From Verrucomicrobiota bacterium (GTDB taxonomy: Bacteria; Verrucomicrobiota; Verrucomicrobiia; Limisphaerales; PALSA-1396), in assembly GCA_016200005.1 (NCBI GenBank), contig JACQFP010000041.1:1-38995 (forward strand): a stretch of 38,995 bases of DNA, given 5' to 3'. The position numbers and the translations under genes are program-made. Shown here piece after piece: positions 8,241 to 14,812 of this stretch (positions are counted from its first letter, which is position 1; the number at the start of each line of letters is the position of its first letter). Under the pieces are notes generated by a model. It was given only the letters and a program-made list of their open reading frames with translations, made no database searches and was not told where the DNA came from.

Positions 8241-9470
8241 ATGTCAACCCATGCTCCAGCAGCACCACAAAAGATCAACCTCCGTCGCCCGGACGTCATG
8301 GCGGCGGTCCAGGCCCAGGTCTTGTCGCATTATCGCAGCGAACTGGTGGAACGCATCCGCGCCAATGGCTACGTCCTCTCGGCGGACGGTTTGTTGACCG
8401 TTAAGTTGGCGAAGGAATTTGGCTTCTGTTACGGCGTCGAACGCGCCATTGACCTCGCCTACGCCGCGCGCAAATCTTTTCCGCCTGAGAAACGCATCTT
8501 TCTGCTCGGCGAAATCATTCACAACCCCGAGGTCAACGATCAAATCCGCAACCTCGGCATCAAGACCATCTCCAACAAACCGACGGACGAGGAGATGAAC
8601 CAACTGCGCCGCGAGGACGTCGTCATCATTCCCGCCTTTGGCACGGAAGTCGCCACGCGCCGCAAGCTGGAAGAGAAGGGTTGCGTGCTCGTGGACACCA
8701 CCTGCGGCGACGTGATGAGCGTGTGGAAGCGCGTCCGTCAATACACCAAGGACAAAGTCACCAGCATCATCCACGGCAAGGCGTGGCACGAGGAAACCAA
8801 GGCGACGAGTTCGCAGGCGACGGCGAACGGTGGCGGGCATTACCTCGTGGTATTCACGCTCGCGGAGACGGATTACGTCTGCAATTACATCGTCAACGGC
8901 GGCAATCGCGCCGAGTTCCTCGAAAAATTCAAAGGCGCATATTCCGAGGGCTTTGATCCTGATCTTCATTTGCAGGCCATCGGCGTGGCCAATCAAACCA
9001 CCATGTTGCGCGGTGAAACCGAGGAGGTGCAACACCGATTGAAGGCCGCCATGATCAGGAAATACGGCGAGGCGGAGATCGACAAGCATTTTCGCTTTTT
9101 CGACACGATCTGTGGCGCGACGCAGGACCGCCAGGATGCGTTGCAAAAGCTGTTGCAGGAACCACTCGACCTGTTGCTGGTCATTGGCGGGTACAACTCC
9201 TCCAACACGTCGCACCTGGCGGAAATGGGCGAGGCGAAACTCCCAACGTATTTTGTCAAGAATGCCGCCAAGATGGAATCCGACAAATTGATCAAACACT
9301 ACGACCAGCACAAAAGTCAGGAGGTCGAAACGCGCGACTGGCTGCCGGCGGGCAAGATCACCGTCGGCGTCACGGCCGGGGCTTCCTGTCCGAACAACCT
9401 GATCGAGGATACCATCCGCCGACTGTTCGAACTACGCGGAGTTTCCGTCCGCGAGTTATTGGCGAACTGA
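8241..9470 (+). CDS. ispH: 4-hydroxy-3-methylbut-2-enyl diphosphate reductase, long form
   Basis: The last enzyme of the MEP isoprenoid pathway, reducing HMBPP to IPP and DMAPP with a [4Fe-4S] cluster. The 409-residue protein is of the long cyanobacterial/plant type; E. coli IspH has 316 residues. An N-terminal extension of about 50 residues precedes KLAKEFGFCYGVERA. Predicted cluster ligands are C63 (GFCYGVE), C155 (VDTTCGDV) and C291 (DTICGATQDRQ). HNPEVN and SIIHGKAWHEE supply the conserved substrate-binding histidines. Another cysteine, C383 in GASCPNN, sits where many homologues have Ala or Thr. No clear Shine-Dalgarno precedes the ATG. The dGTPase gene follows 49 nt downstream and is probably cotranscribed. 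Confidence 0.95.
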   Translation: MSTHAPAAPQKINLRRPDVMAAVQAQVLSHYRSELVERIRANGYVLSADGLLTVKLAKEFGFCYGVERAIDLAYAARKSFPPEKRIFLLGEIIHNPEVNDQIRNLGIKTISNKPTDEEMNQLRREDVVIIPAFGTEVATRRKLEEKGCVLVDTTCGDVMSVWKRVRQYTKDKVTSIIHGKAWHEETKATSSQATANGGGHYLVVFTLAETDYVCNYIVNGGNRAEFLEKFKGAYSEGFDPDLHLQAIGVANQTTMLRGETEEVQHRLKAAMIRKYGEAEIDKHFRFFDTICGATQDRQDALQKLLQEPLDLLLVIGGYNSSNTSHLAEMGEAKLPTYFVKNAAKMESDKLIKHYDQHKSQEVETRDWLPAGKITVGVTAGASCPNNLIEDTIRRLFELRGVSVRELLAN

Positions 9471-9519
9471 CCTTGCGCCGTGGCCCGGATTCTCCAACTG
9501 GCACTCCGCATTTGAAACA

Positions 9520-10671
9520 ATGCCCCGCACGCGCGAACAACTCGAACAGATCGAACGACAAAACCTCGCGCCTTACGCCCAGTTCAGCGCCGACACCCGC
9601 GGCCGGATCTATGACGAACCGCCGCCAAAATGGCGCACTCAATACCAACGCGACCGCGACCGCGTCATTCACTCACGCGCGTTTCGCCGGCTCGAATACA
9701 AGACGCAGGTTTTTCTGAACGGCACGGGTGATCATTTGCGGACGCGGCTCACGCACACAATGGAAGTCGCGGCCATTGCCCGCAACATCGCCCGCGCCTT
9801 GAAGCTGAATGAAGACCTCGCGGAGACGCTGGCGTTGGCACACGACCTCGGCCATTCGCCGTTCGGCCACAAAGGCGAAATGGTTTTGAACAAGCTCATG
9901 AAGGGCCACGGTGGCTTCGAGCACAACCGACAAAGCCTGCGCGTCGTCGAGGAATTGGAACAGAAATATCCCGGCTTCGCCGGTTTGAATCTGACTTGGG
10001 AAGTCCGCGAAGGACTGGTCAAGCATCACACCAGTTACGATCATCCCGGCAAACGCAAAGGGTTCGACGCCAAATCCTCGTCGCTCGAGGCGCAGGTCGC
10101 CAATCTTTCCGATGAGATTACCTATTACAGCCACGATCTCGACGACGGATTGGATTCGGAACTGTTATCGGAAAGAAAACTCAGTCGCGATGTCCGCATC
10201 TGGCATCACGCCGCGCGCAAGGTAAAAAAAGAACATGGCGATTTACCGGACGAATGCCGCCGCTACTTCATCATTCGCTGCCTCATCGATGAGCAGGTCA
10301 CGGACGTGGTGGAAACCACCGAGCAACGAATTCTCGATGCCAAAGTCAAAACTGCCGACGATGTGCGGTTGCAACCGAAACCGCTGGTCCAATACAGCCC
10401 GAAACGGCGCGAACTCAATCTGGAACTGCGCGATTATCTTTACGAAAACTTGTATTTCAATCCCGTGGTGCACGAGCCGAATTCGCGCGCGGTGCGGATG
10501 CTGGAGGAATTGTTCAATTATTACCTGGAACACCCGAAGGAAATTGGCGGGCAGGCGCAGAAGCGCGCACGCAAAGCCGGCCGCCACCGCGCCATTTGCG
10601 ATTACATCGCTGGCATGACCGACCGCTACACCATCCTGGAGCACCAACGGTTGTTTGGCTTGAAGATTTGA
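9520..10671 (+). CDS. dgt: dGTP triphosphohydrolase-like HD-domain protein
   Basis: A 383-residue protein of the dGTPase family, which cleaves dNTPs to nucleoside and triphosphate. The HD metal site is complete: H in RLTHTMEVA, the HD pair in LALAHDLGHSPFGH at about residues 107-120, and a downstream Asp in NLSDEITYYSHDLDDGL. The N-terminus (YAQFSADTRGR, RDRVIHSRAFRRLEYKTQVF) matches the short bacterial branch of the family (about 380 residues) rather than the 505-residue E. coli Dgt. A cytosolic nucleotide-pool role is expected from the family; the exact dNTP preference cannot be read from sequence. It follows ispH closely and ends ahead of an inverted repeat. Confidence 0.92.
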   Translation: MPRTREQLEQIERQNLAPYAQFSADTRGRIYDEPPPKWRTQYQRDRDRVIHSRAFRRLEYKTQVFLNGTGDHLRTRLTHTMEVAAIARNIARALKLNEDLAETLALAHDLGHSPFGHKGEMVLNKLMKGHGGFEHNRQSLRVVEELEQKYPGFAGLNLTWEVREGLVKHHTSYDHPGKRKGFDAKSSSLEAQVANLSDEITYYSHDLDDGLDSELLSERKLSRDVRIWHHAARKVKKEHGDLPDECRRYFIIRCLIDEQVTDVVETTEQRILDAKVKTADDVRLQPKPLVQYSPKRRELNLELRDYLYENLYFNPVVHEPNSRAVRMLEELFNYYLEHPKEIGGQAQKRARKAGRHRAICDYIAGMTDRYTILEHQRLFGLKI

Positions 10672-10678
10672 AATCGCT

Positions 10679-10745
10679 GGAGTCCAAGCTTCAGCTTGTT
10701 TTTTGCACCGTAGCGCGAACCCGGACAAGCTGAAGCTTGAACTCC
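10679..10745. terminator. Inverted repeat between convergent genes, candidate bidirectional terminator
   Basis: Arms of 21 nt at 10679-10699 and 10725-10745 pair with a single mismatch; the core is AAGCTTCAGCTTGT against ACAAGCTGAAGCTT. The loop begins with a run of six T (10698-10703 region). It lies between dgt (+) and the redoxin gene (-), where a shared terminator would be expected. The T run is in the loop and not after the stem, so it may be a dispersed palindrome rather than a classic intrinsic terminator. Confidence 0.5.
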
Positions 10746-10755
10746 AACCTCGACT

Positions 10756-11349
10756 TCACCTTTCGGCCAACAACTCCTCAATCTTCGCCTTGATCGCGGC
10801 GTAATCCTTGTCGCCTTTCACATACTGGCCGCCGGGATGGATGTGGCGGATGACGCCTTTGCGGTCGATGAGAAAACTGACGCTTGTCCACGCCTGCTCA
10901 TCGCGATCGAGCCACCAGCGGTGCAGCGTTTTCCAATCGGAATCAATCGCCACTGGAAATTTGAATTCGAATGACTCTGAAAACTTTTTTACATGTTCCA
11001 CGTTCAGCGGCTCACTTGATTTGTGGTGGTAAAGACCGACCACCTCCAATCCTTTCTGATGGTAGTTCGCGTAAAACTCATTGAGCGCCGGCGCGGTCGC
11101 GGCGCAGTACGGACAGTCCGGGGCCGTCCACCAGCGCACCAACACCACCATGCCCCGCAGGTTTGCGAGCTTCAAAGGCGGCGAGTTCAACCAGTGATCA
11201 ACCTGCCATTCCGACGCTTTGGTGCCGATGAGCTTTTCCGCCCCGACGGCACCAAGCGCGGCGAACACAAACATGGAACAAAGCAAACCAACCGCGAAAC
11301 GCTGTCCAATGTTTGTTTTGAGATTGCTCGACCTCATCAATAATGCCAT
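10756..11349 (-). CDS. Exported thioredoxin-like (TlpA/redoxin family) protein
   Basis: A 197-residue protein with an N-terminal hydrophobic export segment at about residues 18-36 ending GAVGA, then a redoxin fold. The active-site motif is WTAPDCPYC, with cysteines 79 and 82 in CPYC form. The following pattern (FLIDRKGVIRHIHPGG) is the conserved cis-Pro and beta-strand region of AhpC/TSA-type redoxins. The family reduces disulfides or peroxides in the periplasm. An internal ATG at 11337 is an equally possible start. It ends 11 nt from the inverted repeat shared with dgt, and the next minus-strand gene lies 24 nt upstream, so they may form an operon. Confidence 0.85.
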   Translation of the reverse strand: MALLMRSSNLKTNIGQRFAVGLLCSMFVFAALGAVGAEKLIGTKASEWQVDHWLNSPPLKLANLRGMVVLVRWWTAPDCPYCAATAPALNEFYANYHQKGLEVVGLYHHKSSEPLNVEHVKKFSESFEFKFPVAIDSDWKTLHRWWLDRDEQAWTSVSFLIDRKGVIRHIHPGGQYVKGDKDYAAIKAKIEELLAER

Positions 11350-11373
11350 GTCGCAAGATACACCAAACCCGGA

Positions 11374-12042
11374 TCACGGGCTTGCGCGCGGTTGGATGGT
11401 AATCTTGTTGTCCTTGACTTCGAGGCTTTCGATTTTACGGATTGTCTCCGCATTCTTCGGATCGCGATAGACATCCTTCGCCAGGTTTTCATTTCTCAAC
11501 CGGGCCATGAAAGTTTCGGGAAGCGGTTTGTTCTTCACCACGATGGAATCCGCAGTGACAATCAGAACCCCGTTTTGCAAGGACGCCTTGAACGAAGCGG
11601 CACCATTGAGATAGCGCCCCTTGGTGAATGGTATCCCGGTCTCGCCCAGCGGGATGCTCAACTGCCCTTTGATCTTGTCGCCTTCGATGGACACGTAAAA
11701 CCTGTCTTTGAGTTGCTTGGTGTTCGTTCCATTGGCGATCAGCGCGTTGATCTCATCGCCGCTCAGCACCAGCGGCGAAACATTTGTTTTTTTGTCCACA
11801 CTTTCCTTGAACGCAGTCACACGCTTGTCCAAAGCCTCATATTGCGCCGCGGGCATTTCCACCTTGGGCAACGCCATCGGGCTGGTATCGGTGTACGTGT
11901 TGATCAGGTTCTTGACGTAGTTGACGGCGAGCACAGCCATGATGCCGACGACCACGGCGATGACAACCACGGTCAGGCAACCGTAGAAAAAACAACCGCG
12001 GCGCTTTTTGGTCTTCGGAAGAGGAGTTTGTTGGTAAGTCAT
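11374..12042 (-). CDS. Single-pass membrane protein of unknown function
   Basis: A 222-residue protein with a basic N-terminus (KTKKRR), two cysteines (CFFYGC) at the membrane boundary, and one transmembrane helix at about residues 20-43. The rest is predicted to face the periplasm: a helix at about 60-85 and then a beta-rich domain with SGDEINALI, KDRFYVSIEGDKIKGQLSIP and a closing LEVKDNKITIQPR. The layout resembles small LEA- or DUF-type lipid-binding beta domains, but I do not recognise the family. The product may act with the adjacent redoxin; this is only a neighbourhood guess. Confidence 0.75.
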   Translation of the reverse strand: MTYQQTPLPKTKKRRGCFFYGCLTVVVIAVVVGIMAVLAVNYVKNLINTYTDTSPMALPKVEMPAAQYEALDKRVTAFKESVDKKTNVSPLVLSGDEINALIANGTNTKQLKDRFYVSIEGDKIKGQLSIPLGETGIPFTKGRYLNGAASFKASLQNGVLIVTADSIVVKNKPLPETFMARLRNENLAKDVYRDPKNAETIRKIESLEVKDNKITIQPRASP

Positions 12043-12139
12043 AACAGGGCCTTTGGTTTTGCAGGACCATGGGCCATTTCTCCGCGATAGACAATCCCAA
12101 ATCGTTGCCGCAATTACCCCCGCCCAACCTCCGATAAGA

Positions 12140-12961
12140 TTACTTCCTCGCCTTCTGCAAATAAGGCCGAGGATGAATCCGCGGCGGCAAGGGAATCGGC
12201 TTCGGCAGCGGCTCTGCTTTGGGAGGCGGCGCGCCGGTTTGGGATTCCACGACGTGAAGTTCCGACATCCACTGAGTCGCGCCTGGATTGACTTCGCCGA
12301 TCTTGTTTTCAGGAAACTTCATCTCGCCCATGTTGAATCCACCCAATGGGCCTGTGGTCGCGGTGGGTTCGCTCGCCGGATGCTCGAGCGTTTGGGTGGT
12401 TGAGGCGGTGAGAAAGCACTGATAACCGTTGACGAGCCATTCGAGTTTGCCGGTCTCGATATCGACCAGCAATCCATGAACCGGTATGTTCGGGCCAATC
12501 AGCGGGCTGGACCTCACGACTTCCACGCCACGCAAAACGTTTTGTCGCTCGCTGGCAAAAAGACCAAAGAACTCGGTCAGGTTTTGCGGCAACTTGGCAG
12601 GATCAATGCCCAACGCCTGGAAACGGCTGGTCAATTCCATCACCGAAGTCTTGCGCACCAGACAATCGGTGTGGCCGATGATGGCGATCTCCCGCCCGCC
12701 CTTGACCGCGCAGGCCAGCGCCAGCGTGCGCGTCATCGAACTCATCGGATCGAAGATGATATTGCCCGCATTGCGCAACCAGATGAACTGCTTCTCCGGC
12801 ACGCCGAGCACTTCCGGTATCAACGGATTCAATCGAACGTCTATGCACGTCAGCGCGGCAATCGGCAACGCGTCCTCAAAGTCCGCCGGATGCAAACCGG
12901 CGGTCTCGTCACCCGCCAGCGCGCGGTGATTGGCGTCAAGGATGGCTTCAAAGAGGCGCAT
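12140..12961 (-). CDS. Beta-carbonic-anhydrase-like protein
   Basis: A 273-residue cytosolic protein. Residues 1-200 hold the beta-carbonic anhydrase core with all zinc-site residues visible: C39, D41 and R43 (TCIDVRL), then RNAGNI at 63-68, and H97/C100 in IIGHTDC. It resembles the shorter, carbonic-anhydrase-related branch that starts directly with the enzyme core. Carbonic anhydrase interconverts CO2 and bicarbonate. The last ~65 residues are Pro/Thr-rich and basic (PPPKAEPLPKPIPLPPR), a disordered tail absent from typical enzymes. The upstream neighbour on the same strand is about 260 nt away, so it probably has its own promoter. Confidence 0.88.
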   Translation of the reverse strand: MRLFEAILDANHRALAGDETAGLHPADFEDALPIAALTCIDVRLNPLIPEVLGVPEKQFIWLRNAGNIIFDPMSSMTRTLALACAVKGGREIAIIGHTDCLVRKTSVMELTSRFQALGIDPAKLPQNLTEFFGLFASERQNVLRGVEVVRSSPLIGPNIPVHGLLVDIETGKLEWLVNGYQCFLTASTTQTLEHPASEPTATTGPLGGFNMGEMKFPENKIGEVNPGATQWMSELHVVESQTGAPPPKAEPLPKPIPLPPRIHPRPYLQKARK

Positions 12962-13226
12962 GATGAATGTTTAAAACAGTGTTTGGTCATCGCCTGAATC
13001 AAGCAGGACCTCTGGCGGAGCGCTTTGAACTGGCTGACGGTTCGGAGCTGACCTGCGGAGGGTGTGGCTGCCAACCGTACCTGGCAAAATTAGCGCATCG
13101 TTGGCCATCGATCCGCTTCGGTTCGTTCGCTTGAGTTCCACGTGAGGCACGAGCTCTATCCTAGTCTTGCCCCGCCCGGAGGCAATCCCAAAACAGGAAT
13201 TTGTGTCCATTGCGGTTGATCCCCGG

Positions 13227-14726
13227 TCAAGGCTTCGTGTTCTTTGCCGCCTCCCGCGCCAGCCGCAGCAGTTCCCAATAGGGCGGCATGTAGCCGCGCT
13301 CGGTGTTGAACTGCTCCGCTTTCTCCATCACGCGCGCTTGGATGGCCGCATGATGTTGCGTCAAGCGGTCCACTCGCAAGGCGGTCGTGGCGTTCATGCC
13401 TTCGGGAATCGGGCCGACTTTGCCAAACCAATTCAGCAGCACGCTCCACGCTTTCGCGAGACGCACCAGCGGCAGCAACCAGCGATTGTAATCCAAATTC
13501 TCGCCGCGCTCGGCGGATTCGAGCATCACATCAATCACCGCATTGTCCACGTGGTCTTTGAACAACGTGTCCGGGTCGCGCCATTCGGCCACGACGCACA
13601 GTTGCGGATCGTATTCGAGGTCGGACGGTTCCTGCGTTTCAAAATGCCGGACCCCCAACGCGGAAAGCCACGCCGTCACGCCCGGCGTGGAGAGATGTGA
13701 CAGGCCCATCCACAACTTCACGCCAAAGGGTTGATAGGCCGACGATGCGACTTCCGAGCAAAACTGGTTGGTGGGGTCGGTGTAGTCCATCGCGAAGTCA
13801 TAAGCGATATGTTGCTTAAGAGCGTTGCTCAATGCGAGCGATGCGGCTTTGTGCGGCAGCATCGGATCGGCCACGAGCGCGGGCAGATTGCTACGTAGTC
13901 GCAACAGCATGACGCGGAGTTTGGTTTCCTCCAAATACGCCTCGATGGAACGCGTTACCACTCCGCACTCGATGTGCGCTTCGATGACGGAGGCGCTCTT
14001 GGTTTGCTCGTCCACGTGCGCCAGCGCGATGTGTGAGAAGTTTCCGGGAAAATCATTGCCGCGCGCGATGAGCGCCGACGTCGCCGCGCCGCCGCGCGAA
14101 GCGAGAATGTCGCCGCTGTGAAGGGTGACGCTGCGCACCACGGCGGATGGCGCGGTGGACGGTTCGTTGTCGCAGATGATCAAGGGCTGGAGTTGGGCGC
14201 GCGGCGCTTGCAACATAACTTCCTCCACTGCGGCACGAGTGCCATAGAGCGCGCGATAAAGTCGCTCGCGCGTCGCAGGCGCGGTCATGCTCCACAGTTC
14301 CGACTGACGCTTCACGATGCTGCGGATGCGAGCCGACAATTCCAGAAACTCCGGGAGGCGTTGAGGATTGGCGGCCACCATCGGCGCGGTGTGAAAGAAG
14401 TTGGTTTCGAGTTGGTCAAAGACTGGCGCATCTGACGGAAGCGCGGCGGCTTGGGCGGTGAGTGTCAGTTTCTTGAGTTGTTGCAGCGATGCATCCATGC
14501 GCTCCGTCAACTCCTTGCGGTCGAGCGACCGGGCGTTTTGGAAATCCAGTTCCAGCACCGACCAAAACTGATCGCGATTCCAGGCGAAAGGTTGTTTGCC
14601 GGCGCCCAACGGTTTCGGCGGCGGCGATTCGGGAAGCAGCAACAGCAGATACAACGCAACCAACGCTAGAACGCTCCGAAATGAAATGCGCCGCCAGCGA
14701 GTTCGGCGGTGAGGTTGGTCTTGCAC
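13227..14726 (-). CDS. Membrane-anchored YiiX-type permuted papain-fold hydrolase
   Basis: A 499-residue protein with a basic N-terminus and a signal anchor at about residues 16-32. Residues 45-190 form a helical region of unknown function. From about 200 the permuted NlpC/P60-like fold of YiiX/YebB begins: HSGDILASRGG (203-213), the catalytic His in FSHIALAHV (H232), an acidic EAHIE (249-253), and the nucleophile in NQFCSEVASSAY (C323). These residues match the family's Cys-His-Glu set. Known relatives hydrolyse amide or ester bonds in lipids or peptides. The C-terminal ~130 residues are helical. A divergent neighbour starts at 14813, leaving about 86 nt for two promoters. Confidence 0.8.
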   Translation of the reverse strand: MQDQPHRRTRWRRISFRSVLALVALYLLLLLPESPPPKPLGAGKQPFAWNRDQFWSVLELDFQNARSLDRKELTERMDASLQQLKKLTLTAQAAALPSDAPVFDQLETNFFHTAPMVAANPQRLPEFLELSARIRSIVKRQSELWSMTAPATRERLYRALYGTRAAVEEVMLQAPRAQLQPLIICDNEPSTAPSAVVRSVTLHSGDILASRGGAATSALIARGNDFPGNFSHIALAHVDEQTKSASVIEAHIECGVVTRSIEAYLEETKLRVMLLRLRSNLPALVADPMLPHKAASLALSNALKQHIAYDFAMDYTDPTNQFCSEVASSAYQPFGVKLWMGLSHLSTPGVTAWLSALGVRHFETQEPSDLEYDPQLCVVAEWRDPDTLFKDHVDNAVIDVMLESAERGENLDYNRWLLPLVRLAKAWSVLLNWFGKVGPIPEGMNATTALRVDRLTQHHAAIQARVMEKAEQFNTERGYMPPYWELLRLAREAAKNTKP

Positions 14727-14812
14727 GAGCCGAGGTTAAGCTGACGGCGCATCTCGGTTCAAGCGCGCGGCAGTCGTTGCACAGAACCGCGCAAATGGGT
14801 AGCATGTAGGAC

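Noticed and set aside
8244-9311. A 355-codon minus-strand frame opposite ispH
   Set aside because: It is a shadow of ispH; the plus strand carries all IspH motifs.
12971-13210. A 79-codon minus-strand frame between the carbonic-anhydrase-like and YiiX-like genes
   Set aside because: The translation (NRSGSMANDALILPGTVG and similar) has no recognisable family or start signal. It might be part of a dispersed repeat, which a genome search could show.
14775-14803. TTGCAC and TAGCAT with 17-nt spacing before the Tat-exported protein gene as a promoter
   Set aside because: Only three and four of six positions match the consensus, too weak to list in a GC-rich genome with unknown sigma preferences.
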